A stretch of 64,000 nucleotides of DNA from Pseudomonadota bacterium (GTDB taxonomy: Bacteria; Pseudomonadota; Gammaproteobacteria; Burkholderiales; Burkholderiaceae_B). A program made the position numbers and the translations under genes. Below the pieces are notes generated by a model. The model did no database searches, was not told where the DNA came from, and worked only from the letters and a program-made list of their open reading frames with translations. Shown here piece by piece: positions 1-8,373 of the stretch. The DNA is taken from assembly GCA_023389155.1 (NCBI GenBank), contig JAEWEV010000025.1:62001-126000 (forward strand), read 5' to 3'. Within the stretch, counting starts at the first letter, position 1, and each line of letters begins with the position of its first letter.

Positions 1-2
1 GC

Positions 3-296
3 GTGGTTGATCTGGCAGACCGTCTGGGACGCGACTACACCACGATCAGCAGACAGGTAGCCAAGCTGGAAAGTCAGGAGCTTGTAAAACGTCGCGAAAG
101 CGACTTTGATCGTCGCGTGCGCGAGGCAGTCATTTCCCCTAAAGGAAAGAGGATGACAGATCGTATCGACGAGGCGCGGGAGCGAATGGGACAGGCCATT
201 TTCAAAAACTGGGATCAAGGCGAGATCGACGATTTCGTAAGACTGATACGCAAATTTGCCGATGCGCTTGAAGATGGCCCGCCGATTGGTTCATGA
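3..296 (+). CDS. MarR-family transcriptional regulator, 5'-truncated by window edge
   Basis: The last 97 codons of a winged-helix regulator are present. DYTTISRQVAKLESQELVKR is a MarR recognition helix and its following turn, and the basic DFDRRVREAVISPKG stretch is the wing. The C-terminal helices form the dimerisation region. The reading frame is open to the left edge, so the GTG at 3 is probably internal and about 40-50 N-terminal residues lie outside the window. Its target is unknown. It may control the CoA-ester module that follows, but nothing in the sequence proves this. Confidence 0.8.
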   Translation: MVDLADRLGRDYTTISRQVAKLESQELVKRRESDFDRRVREAVISPKGKRMTDRIDEARERMGQAIFKNWDQGEIDDFVRLIRKFADALEDGPPIGS

Positions 297-409
297 CTGG
301 GAGTTAAACCTGATTCGGGAGCAACGTATCTTCAGGACTCTCCATTCTCAGGAACCAGCGCTAGTGTCTGGATAGCGTGTTGATGCGCGATCCAGGCCGT
401 TTTCGAATT

Positions 410-1183
410 TCAGCGATGGTGTGCGGTGGCCTGCTCCTCAACCATGGCTTTAATCTCGCGTGCCATCGGATCACGCAACTCCTCCAGAACGTGGGCTACC
501 AGACCAATGGCGCGAGCCATCACACCAATCCCGCGGACAATTTTCCAGGGAATCGACAACTCGCTGGCAACAGCCGCAATGGCGCCTGTCGCATTTACGG
601 GCAGGCTTTTGCCTATCTGCTTGCCTGCCTCATCCGATATTGCATTCATCAGGTCTACATACGGGCCGGAGAAGCCATTTTCCCGGGCGATCTCAAACAG
701 GCGCGGTGCGCGTGGATCTACTGGCTTGTGAATATGATGGCCAATGCCGGGGATCGATCTGCCACTATTGATTTCCTGTTCCACAATTTGTCTGGCCAGC
801 GCAGATATATCTACCCGTGCTGCGGGATCAGGAATCGCACTTTGCAAGAGACGCGCCGCGTTCTCCATACTTCCGACAAATACACTTCCCAGACCATTGA
901 GTCCAGCCGCCACCGCAGCCTGCATAGCTTCAGGAGCACCGCATATGGTCATTCTTGTAGCTATGGCACTGGGTGTCATACCATGTTCGACTAACATCAC
1001 GGCCACTGCATTGAAGACTTTTGACTCCTTTTCATCCGGCAAGCGATCAGTCAACTCCAGAAAAGCCATATCTCCCAAAGAGACTTTCCCCATGATGTCC
1101 CGGCAAAGATCCAGACCCTTGATGGTAATCGTATCTTCGGTACTCCAACTGATATCCGTTTTTAGCTGTTTACGTTTAGCCAT
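410..1183 (-). CDS. Citryl-CoA lyase-like protein (citrate synthase superfamily)
   Basis: A 257-residue protein resembling the C-terminal catalytic half of citrate synthase, the fold used by stand-alone citryl-CoA lyases, which cleave citryl-CoA to acetyl-CoA and oxaloacetate. PGIGHHIHKPVDPRAPR matches the conserved segment carrying the second active-site His. The segment that normally holds the first His reads GLGSVFVGSMENA, and the segment that normally holds the catalytic Asp reads PVNATGAIAAV, so by eye two of three canonical residues are absent. It is encoded downstream of an AMP-forming acyl-CoA ligase on the same strand (97 bp apart). Together they suggest activation and cleavage of a hydroxy-polycarboxylate. 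The exact substrate is not visible. Confidence 0.75.
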   Translation of the reverse strand: MAKRKQLKTDISWSTEDTITIKGLDLCRDIMGKVSLGDMAFLELTDRLPDEKESKVFNAVAVMLVEHGMTPSAIATRMTICGAPEAMQAAVAAGLNGLGSVFVGSMENAARLLQSAIPDPAARVDISALARQIVEQEINSGRSIPGIGHHIHKPVDPRAPRLFEIARENGFSGPYVDLMNAISDEAGKQIGKSLPVNATGAIAAVASELSIPWKIVRGIGVMARAIGLVAHVLEELRDPMAREIKAMVEEQATAHHR

Positions 1184-1280
1184 GTGTCAATAATCCTCTA
1201 CACTGTTGATTCGGAGGAACGCTATGTGTCGGTCCCCTGCGGAAAATCTAGATCAAAATGGCTGACACTACGCCCCACTT

Positions 1281-2876
1281 TCAGCCTTGCAGATCAACTG
1301 CCTTCGCACGTACTTGTAAATCATCACGCAATTTGCTTTTTGCAATCTTGTGAGTGGGTGTTAAGGGTAACGAATCCAAAATCACAACATACCGTGGCAC
1401 TTTAACGGCTGCAAGGCGATCTGCACACCAGGCTGCCACTTCCTGTTCATTGAGTAGCTGTCCCGGCCTGACAACCACGGCAACGAATATGTCATCCTCT
1501 CCCAATTCAGACGGTACCGCCAACGCTGCAACCTGAAACACTGCCGGATGCTCCGCAATTACCATTTCAATTTCAGCCGCGGCGATGTTTTCGCCGCGCC
1601 GCCGAATGATGTCTTTCATGCGTGTGACATGAAAGTAAAAGCCATCAGCATCGCGCCGAACGAGGTCGCCAGTCTTGAACCAGCCATCATGAAATGCCTG
1701 CTCTGTCTGCTCCGCGTTCCGAAAATATCCCTGCATGACAACAGGGGACCTGACCCACAACTCCCCAACCTCATCGACTTCAACATCCGTCCCATCATCA
1801 CCAACCACCCGGCACTGTGCCCACTGCCTGGCGGGGTCGGGATGAACGCCGATGACTCCCATACTGCCCGGCTTGTCGGGGCCATCGTAGGGGTTACATG
1901 TTACGCCGGGTATTTCTGTCATACCGAAGCCTGAAAACAAATGTGATATTCCAAATTCAGTTCGAAATACATCGGCCGATTTTTTACGCACGCCATACAC
2001 GACGCGAACTCGGTGATCGGCGCGATACTCAGACCGGTTCCGCGCACACAGGATTGTTCCTATCGCTTCAATAATATTGACGATGGTAGCGCCATTACCG
2101 GCAGCGATGTCCCAAAAACGCGTTGCAGAAAAGCGTGGCTCAATAATCATGCTGGCGCCCGCTGCCAGAACACCAGCAACAGAATAAAACAATGCATTCA
2201 CGTGAAAAAAAGGCAGGACAATCATTACACGATCGTCCGGCTGCATATGCAGACGGGCCACGTTTGCTTCACCTGCAAGCAGAAAACTGCGCTGGCTATG
2301 CATTACGCCCTTTGGAAAACCGGTAGTCCCTGATGTGTAAATGATCACACAGGTATCTGTTGAAGTACCCGTCTCAGCAAGAGGAACTTCCGGGGTATTG
2401 TCGATGACATCTGATAACGCTTCGTTATCAGCCTCACCAAGTTGGCCCCAAAGCATTTTCCATGGTGTCTTTGAAAATTGATGCGTTGCCTGATTAATGG
2501 AATCCAGTAGCCTGGCATCCGCTATCACCCCTTTCACATCAGCATGACTCAATGCATAAGTTAGCTCGCGAATACTGTACTCGGGATTGATTGGTACCAT
2601 TATCGCGCCCAGGCGGGCAAGCGCGAAGAGTGCCAGTAAATGAGCCAAATCGTTTCTTCCGACGACAGCAACGCGATCTCCCCGATTTATACCGCGAGCT
2701 TTTAGCGCGTGCGCAAGCCTTTCATAACGCTTTCCGAATTCGCCCCAGGTTGTCGTTGCATCGGACTGGATAATGAAAATATCGTCAGCCTTTTTTTTGC
2801 AGCGACTCATAAAAGCGTCATGGAGCGTTCCACTATGTTCACGGTATAGATGCAAAACATCGATGGGGGCTTTCAT
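1281..2876 (-). CDS. AMP-dependent acyl-CoA synthetase/ligase (ANL superfamily)
   Basis: A 531-residue cytoplasmic ligase that would activate a carboxylate via an acyl-adenylate to its CoA thioester. The P-loop-like motif YTSGTTGFPKGVMHSQRS lies near residues 180-197. FGMTE (A5), GWFKTGDL (A7 hinge) and RRRGENIAAAEIE (A8) follow in order, and PLTPTHKIAKSKLR holds the A10 lysine. The length is normal for the family. It is divergent from a Bug receptor (129 bp between starts) and upstream of the citryl-CoA-lyase-like gene, so uptake, CoA activation and C-C cleavage of one substrate is the simplest reading. Substrate class cannot be read from the sequence. Confidence 0.88.
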   Translation of the reverse strand: MKAPIDVLHLYREHSGTLHDAFMSRCKKKADDIFIIQSDATTTWGEFGKRYERLAHALKARGINRGDRVAVVGRNDLAHLLALFALARLGAIMVPINPEYSIRELTYALSHADVKGVIADARLLDSINQATHQFSKTPWKMLWGQLGEADNEALSDVIDNTPEVPLAETGTSTDTCVIIYTSGTTGFPKGVMHSQRSFLLAGEANVARLHMQPDDRVMIVLPFFHVNALFYSVAGVLAAGASMIIEPRFSATRFWDIAAGNGATIVNIIEAIGTILCARNRSEYRADHRVRVVYGVRKKSADVFRTEFGISHLFSGFGMTEIPGVTCNPYDGPDKPGSMGVIGVHPDPARQWAQCRVVGDDGTDVEVDEVGELWVRSPVVMQGYFRNAEQTEQAFHDGWFKTGDLVRRDADGFYFHVTRMKDIIRRRGENIAAAEIEMVIAEHPAVFQVAALAVPSELGEDDIFVAVVVRPGQLLNEQEVAAWCADRLAAVKVPRYVVILDSLPLTPTHKIAKSKLRDDLQVRAKAVDLQG

Positions 2877-3005
2877 TGGGAATAACCCTAGGCATAAAGG
2901 AATGCTAAAAGTTTACTTTAAATACACAGTAGTGCACAATAGTATACGTATGAATCCTAGTTGCTGAATTATTAAAAAAATGCCACCACCAAGGAAGGAG
3001 ACATC

Positions 3006-3986
3006 ATGAAACGGCTAGTGAAATTCGCGATATGGGTTGTTGCCCTGTCAGCCGCATCCGCCAACGCTGCACAGACAAGTACTTATCCCGATAAACCGAT
3101 ACGCATTGTTGTTCCATTTGCTGCCGGTGGAGGTGGCGATTTTATTGTAAGAGCATGGGCAGATAAGTTTTCCGCCGTCGTCAAGCAGCCGGTCATTGTC
3201 GATAATCGCGGCGGAGGCAATACCGTGATAGGAACGGAAGCCGTCGCAAGAGCAGCGCCAGACGGATATACCTTGCTCATTGTCAGCCCAAGTTTCGCTA
3301 CCAATCCCACACTAGTTCCTAAACTTCCCTACAAAACACCAGAGGATTTTGCCCCCGTCGCCCTGATTATTACGTACGCCATGGGACTGGCTGCAAAAGC
3401 TGATCTTGAAGCCAACAATATTCCGGAGCTGCTCGCATTCGCCCAAAAAAATCAGAAACAGTTAACCATCGCAACATCCGGGGCAGGATCTGCAAGCCAT
3501 TTGGCTGCGGAACTGTTTCGTGACGCAACACAATTGAATTTACTGAATGTCCCCTACCGCGGTGCCGGACCGGCATTGCTGGATGTTGCGAGCGGACATG
3601 TCGATCTCTCGTTCACCGGGCTATCACAAATAAAAGGGCAGTTAGATAACAAGCGTGTCAAGCTGCTCGGCACCTCGGGGCACCGAAGGTTGAAATCAGC
3701 CCCCGACACTCCGACTATAGAGGAGCAAGGGCTGAAAGATTTCGAAGCTCTGGTTTGGTGGGGCATTCTTGCGCCAGCCGGAACACCGTCAGAGATTATC
3801 CTGAAAATCAATAGTGCATTAAAGCAAAGTCTCGCAGATCCCGAAGTGACCAAGCGACTGGAGGTCATTGACGGGGAGGTAGAAGTCTCATCGCCAGAAG
3901 CATTCGACAAGTTGATAAGAAGCGAGATAGTTCGCTGGAGAACACTGCTGAAGCCCGAAGTGAAGACGCAGGAGGGTTCTGAGTAA
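3006..3986 (+). CDS. Bug-family periplasmic solute-binding protein (TTT receptor)
   Basis: A 326-residue receptor with a cleavable Sec signal (MKRLVKFAIWVVALSAASANAA). The Bug signature follows: YPDKPIRIVVPFAAGGGGDF, then the ligand-loop segment VIVDNRGGGNTVIGTEAVA and PDGYTLL. Proteins of this family capture carboxylates for TctAB-type permeases. No tctA/tctB homologue is near. A strong ribosome binding site (AAGGAG, 6 nt spacing) fixes the start. It is divergent from the acyl-CoA synthetase and probably delivers the substrate which that ligase activates. Confidence 0.93.
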   Translation: MKRLVKFAIWVVALSAASANAAQTSTYPDKPIRIVVPFAAGGGGDFIVRAWADKFSAVVKQPVIVDNRGGGNTVIGTEAVARAAPDGYTLLIVSPSFATNPTLVPKLPYKTPEDFAPVALIITYAMGLAAKADLEANNIPELLAFAQKNQKQLTIATSGAGSASHLAAELFRDATQLNLLNVPYRGAGPALLDVASGHVDLSFTGLSQIKGQLDNKRVKLLGTSGHRRLKSAPDTPTIEEQGLKDFEALVWWGILAPAGTPSEIILKINSALKQSLADPEVTKRLEVIDGEVEVSSPEAFDKLIRSEIVRWRTLLKPEVKTQEGSE

Positions 3987-4205
3987 CTGTTCGTGTTAGG
4001 TCGGTACATGCCCTTGGTAATGGAGCAATCGATGAAGTCCGCCCGACACGGCATAACGAATCGCCTGGTTTGAGACTCTCAGACAGTTTCCCGAAAGTAG
4101 CGCTATACTGAAATCCGCATCTTTTTCAAACGTGTTCAACCTTACCACCGGTTCTGCTCTTCACATGGCATCGCCTGGACGCCGCTGTAAAATTCAAAGG
4201 TTTTT

Positions 4206-4880
4206 ATGCGCTATTTTGATTTCACTTCCTGGCACGGAATTCTGACGACGATACTGGGGCTTACCCTCTTCACGCTGATGGGTGTCGGTGTGCGGGTGCT
4301 GATGATGCAACTTATACAGCAGCGCCGCGAACGCATGAATCGTCAGATCAATGAACGTTTAAGAACACTGATCGCCGCATATAAAGTGCTGGGGGGGTCT
4401 TTCACTGGCAGGCTGACGGTCTCGCCGGCCCACCTTCGCGATCTCAAAGCATCGGCAGACGAAGAGGAGCCATCAGAGCAGAATCAAAGCGGCGGATCAG
4501 AACGTTCCCGTCGTGTGCGCGATGCAGTCGAAGCCGCGTTATCAGACATTATTCTCTTAGGAACCGAAGAACATGTTCGCCTTGCAAGCCAGGCTGCGGT
4601 TGACATGGTCGCGGGCCGACCTATCCATACCGCAGAACTGGTCGTTGCCCTGCGGGACTTTATCCGTACTGCTTTGGACCTGGGCGCCATTCCAAGCGAA
4701 GTCCAGATCCCACTTCAAGGACCTACCCGCGTACAGAGCAGTAGCAGTCGAGGCAGAAGCGACAGTGGCAGCGCTGGCCGTGGTGGAGGCGGAGGTGGAG
4801 GCGGCGGTGCCGGTGGAGGCATGGGAATGGGGATGGGAATGGGGCTTGGGCTCAAACACGAAACCCACGACATAAAATGA
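4206..4880 (+). CDS. Membrane-anchored protein with Gly-rich/Met-Gly tail, function unknown
   Basis: A 224-residue protein. Residues about 12-35 form one N-terminal transmembrane helix (ILTTILGLTLFTLMGVGV), followed by a basic QQRRERMNRQINERLR segment, so the bulk is probably cytoplasmic. The central alpha-helical domain (about 45-165) contains DAVEAALSDIILLGTEEHVR and looks conserved-hypothetical. The last 40 residues are low-complexity: a Ser/Arg run, nine consecutive glycines and alternating Met-Gly. I do not recognise a function. It stands alone, transcribed like its neighbours but over 200 bp from each. Confidence 0.7.
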   Translation: MRYFDFTSWHGILTTILGLTLFTLMGVGVRVLMMQLIQQRRERMNRQINERLRTLIAAYKVLGGSFTGRLTVSPAHLRDLKASADEEEPSEQNQSGGSERSRRVRDAVEAALSDIILLGTEEHVRLASQAAVDMVAGRPIHTAELVVALRDFIRTALDLGAIPSEVQIPLQGPTRVQSSSSRGRSDSGSAGRGGGGGGGGGAGGGMGMGMGMGLGLKHETHDIK

Positions 4881-5138
4881 ATTTTGTTATGCATTCCAAA
4901 TAGGCGTGCTTCTCTCAAGGCATCTGGACTCCATTGCGAATACAACGTTCCGCTTGGGATCGCCCCTATATTGCAACTGTAATTATTGCGCCTGCCATGT
5001 TCATGCAACAAACCTGACATAAATCTGAATATATTTGTCGCTTTCCGGTAACGAAACAGATCTGCAGACGTTGGACAGTCAATGCGCGAGTTGCTACTAT
5101 GACTTTCATCGTTGATTGAATTAATCGATGGAAAGAAG

Positions 5139-6002
5139 ATGGAATTGTGCCTTCCCCCTTTGCAGGACATCGCCACTCCGGGATTTTCAATCCCTTCCAA
5201 TGCATGTGATACACATGCTCATGTCGTTGCTGACGATCCCGACTCATATCCGTTTGTGTACGATCGCAGTTACACCCCTCCTGCAGCTCCTGAAACGCGG
5301 TATCTAACAATGCTGCAGCAAACAGGTATGCAGCGCGGCGTACTGATTCAGATCAGCGTCTATGGCGATGACAACCGCTATATGCTTGAGGTTCTCAAAC
5401 GCCACCCCGATACATTGCGCGGCATCGGCGTCGTCCGCGAAAACGTCACAGATCAGCAACTGCGTCAAATGCACGATGCTGGCGTGCGAGGATTGCGTAT
5501 CAATGTTCTGTTTGGCGGGGGCACGGGTTTTGACGCAATGGAAAAGCTGGCTCGAAAAATTGCTGATTTTGGTTGGCATATGCAGTTTTTGCTGGATGCC
5601 CGACAACTTCCCGAATTACTGCCCCGACTGAAAAATCTGCCCGTACCCGGTGTCATTGATCATATGGGTCATATGCCCGTGGCTGAAGGTATCGATCATC
5701 CCGGCTTTCGGGCCATGCAGGAATTGATAGAAAAATACGGCTGGTGGGTGAAACTGTCGGGCGCCTATCGGATTAGTGACGACTTTCCGGAATTTGCTGA
5801 TGTGGTGCCCTGGGCGCAAGCTCTGATTAACACAAATGAAAACCGCATGCTCTGGGGGAGCGACTGGCCTCACGTGTCCATCCCCAGAATGCCGAACACG
5901 GGCCTGCTGCTTGCTCAGCTGGCAAAATGGGCGCCGCAGGCCAGCCAGCGCAACAAAATTCTGGTAGACAACCCTGCCACGCTGTACGGATTCAACCTCT
6001 GA
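5139..6002 (+). CDS. Amidohydrolase-family (LigI-like) metal-dependent lactonase/hydrolase
   Basis: A TIM-barrel hydrolase of about 287 residues related to 2-pyrone-4,6-dicarboxylate hydrolase LigI and sugar-lactone hydrolases. Metal and active-site motifs are visible: CDTHAHVV at the first strand, VIDHMGHMP in the middle, and MLWGSDWPHVS with the catalytic Asp near the end. The C-terminal NPATLYGF is typical. The frame is open back to a TTG at 5112, but ATG 5139 is preferred because homologues begin close to it. The next gene (77 bp) is an organic-acid MFS carrier, so the pair probably handles uptake and ring opening of a lactone or pyrone dicarboxylate. Confidence 0.85.
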   Translation: MELCLPPLQDIATPGFSIPSNACDTHAHVVADDPDSYPFVYDRSYTPPAAPETRYLTMLQQTGMQRGVLIQISVYGDDNRYMLEVLKRHPDTLRGIGVVRENVTDQQLRQMHDAGVRGLRINVLFGGGTGFDAMEKLARKIADFGWHMQFLLDARQLPELLPRLKNLPVPGVIDHMGHMPVAEGIDHPGFRAMQELIEKYGWWVKLSGAYRISDDFPEFADVVPWAQALINTNENRMLWGSDWPHVSIPRMPNTGLLLAQLAKWAPQASQRNKILVDNPATLYGFNL

Positions 6003-6078
6003 ATACGGAATCAAAGGCTGAAAAGCCATGGCAATGCTACATCCGCGCATAAAGATATAGTCTCAATGGAGAAGCGAG

Positions 6079-7302
6079 ATGAACTGGTATAAGCAATTGA
6101 ATCGGACAGAAAAGAACACTTTTATCGCTGCGTTCGGCGGGTGGGCGACCGATGCGTTCGATTTTATGGTGTTCACCTTTGTCATCAGTGCAATCATTCA
6201 GCTGTGGGGCATCAGCAATGCCGAAGCTGGCATCCTGGGAACAATCACGCTACTGTTCTCGGCCATAGGCGGTTGGGGTGCCGGGATACTTGCTGACCGC
6301 TATGGCCGTGTTCGCATCCTGCAAATCACCATTTTGTGGTTTTCCATCTGCACAGTTCTTATCGGGTTCGCACAGAATTTCGAACAATTCTTCGTGCTCC
6401 GTGCACTGCAGGGCCTGGGATTCGGTGGTGAATGGGCAGTCGGTTCAGTGCTGATGGGAGAGATTATTCGAGCGGAACATCGAGGCAAAGCCGTCGGCAC
6501 CGTCCAGAGCGGCTGGGCGATCGGCTGGGGTGTTGCCGCGCTGACTTATACGCTGATGTTTTCTATTCTTCCGGTTGAGCTCGCCTGGCGCAGCCTGTTC
6601 TGGATCGGCGTGCTGCCTGCCCTGCTGGTTTTGTTTATTCGTCGCCACGTCCCCGAACCCGAAATATTCAAGAAAAAAGTACTGGAGCAGAAAAATGTTT
6701 CAAACATCTGGGGTATCTTCGCGCCCGAGGTTATCAAAACAACCCTGCTCACCGCCCTGCTCTGCACCGGTGTGCAGGGCGGCTATTACGCTATCACTAC
6801 CTGGCTTCCCACATTCCTGAAAACCGAAAGGAATCTTTCTGTTGTGGGGACCGGCAGCTATTTACTGGTTATCATTGCCGGTTCGTTCTGCGGTTATATC
6901 GCGGGTGCGTACTTTGCCGATAGATTTGGACGTAAGGCCAATCTGATTTTCTTCTCGCTACTATCCGGCATATGTGTCTATTTATACACAGAATTGCCCT
7001 TAAGTAACACGCAAATGCTATTTCTGGGATTCCCGCTGGGTTTTGCCGCATCGGGTATTTTCAGTGGCATCGGCGCCTATCTGACAGAGTTGTATCCCTC
7101 TGCCATCCGGGCCAACGGCCAGGGTTTCTCATACAATTTCGGCCGAGGCGTTGGCGCGTTATTCCCTGGTCTCGTCGGATATTTGAGCCAATCCATGGGG
7201 CTGGCTGGCGCGATTGCAGCCTTTGCCACTGGCGCCTACGCCCTGGTGCTATTAACAACGTTTTTGTTGCCAGAAACCAAAGGCAAAGAACTGGTTGACT
7301 GA
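6079..7302 (+). CDS. MFS transporter, aromatic/organic acid:H+ symporter type
   Basis: A 407-residue carrier with 12 predicted membrane helices. WATDAFDFMVFTFVI in helix 1 and LADRYGRVRIL in the loop between helices 2 and 3 are signatures of the acid:proton symporter branch (ShiA/SialT/benzoate carriers). LRALQGLGFGGEWAVGSVLM is the helix 4-5 motif, and YFADRFGRKA repeats the loop motif in the second half. The ribosome binding site GGAGAAGCG precedes the ATG. It lies 77 bp after the LigI-like hydrolase and likely imports that enzyme's substrate or a precursor. Confidence 0.88.
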   Translation: MNWYKQLNRTEKNTFIAAFGGWATDAFDFMVFTFVISAIIQLWGISNAEAGILGTITLLFSAIGGWGAGILADRYGRVRILQITILWFSICTVLIGFAQNFEQFFVLRALQGLGFGGEWAVGSVLMGEIIRAEHRGKAVGTVQSGWAIGWGVAALTYTLMFSILPVELAWRSLFWIGVLPALLVLFIRRHVPEPEIFKKKVLEQKNVSNIWGIFAPEVIKTTLLTALLCTGVQGGYYAITTWLPTFLKTERNLSVVGTGSYLLVIIAGSFCGYIAGAYFADRFGRKANLIFFSLLSGICVYLYTELPLSNTQMLFLGFPLGFAASGIFSGIGAYLTELYPSAIRANGQGFSYNFGRGVGALFPGLVGYLSQSMGLAGAIAAFATGAYALVLLTTFLLPETKGKELVD

Positions 7303-7313
7303 CTTGGTGCAAC

Positions 7314-7340
7314 GTATCTGCCTTTTCCCGGAGCAGATAC
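7314..7340 (+). terminator. Stem-loop downstream of the MFS gene
   Basis: An 8-bp perfect stem (GTATCTGC / GCAGATAC) with an 11-nt loop starts 11 nt after the MFS stop codon. No U-run follows, so it may act as a 3'-end stabiliser rather than an intrinsic terminator. Confidence 0.4.
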
Positions 7341-7371
7341 TGCACTGGTGTTTCAAAAACACAACAGATTT

Positions 7372-7767
7372 TCAGGGAATATCACAATTGAGTGTATAAT
7401 AAACGACGTGCAATACCATATAAGAACATAAACCTACACGCCATGATTGTCATTTTTAAAGATGACATCGCACTCAGGCACAATGCTTACCGTCGGTATG
7501 ACCTTGTGAACCATACCAGCACTAACGGTTAACTTTCCTCACTTGATGGCGCCAGAAGCATCGTTTTCTGCATTTTGCCATCGTTTCAGACTGCAATACT
7601 GGTCAGGTTTGATCTGGTAATGCAGAATCAGCTTTCTGCGAAAGCGCCTGGCATCCGCATTTGCATATTCCGGCACCCTGCCATGGTCTGTGTGTTCGCG
7701 CCGTATTGTTGCGCCTCACCCCATCGCATCCTGCCGTTGATTATTAATCTTTACAGGAGAACACTAT
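7372..7767 (+). promoter_or_regulatory. Putative promoter and ~360-nt leader of the IF-1 paralogue
   Basis: A perfect -10 hexamer TATAAT lies at 7395-7400. Only a weak -35-like match sits 17 bp upstream. If used, the transcript would carry a leader of about 360 nt before the infA start. No ORF in the leader has a convincing start. This covers the whole 7303-7767 gap; apart from the preceding stem-loop I see nothing else in it. Confidence 0.35.
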
Positions 7768-8031
7768 ATGGCAAAAGAAGAACTACTTGAAATGAGTGGA
7801 TCTGTTACAGAAGTATTGCCTGATTCCCGCTTTCGGGTCACGCTGGACAATGGACATCCCATTATCGCGTACACCGGCGGCAAAATGCGCAAGCATCACA
7901 TCCGTATTCTGGCTGGTGATAAAGTTACGCTGGAAATGTCGCCTTACGACCTGAGCAAGGGCCGTATCACTTTCCGTCATATCGCTGGTCGCGCGCCCAC
8001 CGGCCCAGCCCGTCCGCGTCGCCGCAACTAA
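7768..8031 (+). CDS. infA: Translation initiation factor IF-1 (extended paralogue)
   Basis: An 87-residue S1/OB-fold protein that binds the ribosomal A site during initiation. MAKEELLEMSGSV, GKMRKHHIRILAGDKV and SPYDLSKGRITFRHI match the IF-1 core. The usual length is about 72 residues; here 15 extra residues rich in Pro/Arg (AGRAPTGPARPRRRN) follow the core. A longer second IF-1 outside the ribosomal-protein operon is known in Bordetella relatives, and no ribosomal genes lie nearby here. The ribosome binding site is AGGAGA. Confidence 0.93.
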   Translation: MAKEELLEMSGSVTEVLPDSRFRVTLDNGHPIIAYTGGKMRKHHIRILAGDKVTLEMSPYDLSKGRITFRHIAGRAPTGPARPRRRN

Positions 8032-8154
8032 CATAGCCTTCCGTCAGACCAACACATACGGAAGAAGCAGACTTGGGGGTAGAATTCTTTTGAGCTCTGT
8101 CCCGCAAGACTGATACGTAAAATTTTGTGTTAGAATTTCCGACTTCATGAGACT

Positions 8155-8230
8155 GCCGATATAGCTCAGTTGGTAGAGCAGCGCATTCGTAATGCGAAGG
8201 TCGGAGGTTCGACTCCTCTTATCGGCACCA
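8155..8230 (+). tRNA. tRNA-Thr (anticodon CGU), CCA encoded
   Basis: Complete 76-nt cloverleaf. The acceptor stem GCCGATA pairs with TATCGGC, the D-arm is TAGCTCAGTTGGTAGAGCA, the anticodon loop reads TTCGTAA (CGT, threonine), the T-arm contains GGTTCGACTCC, and discriminator A plus CCA are encoded. It is the integration target of the integrase 143 nt downstream. Confidence 0.96.
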
Positions 8231-8242
8231 CGGCACTGAAAT

Positions 8243-8282
8243 TCGTTGATTACTAAACATCAATAACTATCAAAATCAACGA
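8243..8282. repeat. 9-bp inverted repeat in the attachment region
   Basis: TCGTTGATT at 8243-8251 is the exact reverse complement of AATCAACGA at 8274-8282 (22-bp spacer). It lies between the tRNA-Thr 3' end and the integrase and is a candidate core or arm-type recombinase site. Confidence 0.6.
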
Positions 8283-8299
8283 CTTAGACAGTGCAAATT

Positions 8300-8341
8300 A
8301 AATTTGTTGATGATATATTACTAGCAAATTTCAACAAATTT
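8300..8341. repeat. 11-bp perfect inverted repeat in the attachment region
   Basis: AAATTTGTTGA (8300-8310) and TCAACAAATTT (8331-8341) are perfect inverted copies around a 20-bp AT-rich spacer. They share the GTTGA core with the neighbouring 9-bp repeat. Probable binding site for the integrase or its accessory protein. Confidence 0.65.
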
Positions 8342-8369
8342 ACCCAAGATTTACCCACGCATTTACCCA
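8339..8369 (+). repeat. Three phased TTTACCCA direct repeats before the integrase
   Basis: TTTACCCA occurs at 8339-8346, 8350-8357 and 8362-8369, 11 and 12 bp apart, so all lie on nearly one face of the helix. They end 4 bp before the integrase ATG. They may be arm-type integrase sites that also autoregulate the gene. Confidence 0.65.
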
Positions 8370-8373
8370 CGAG

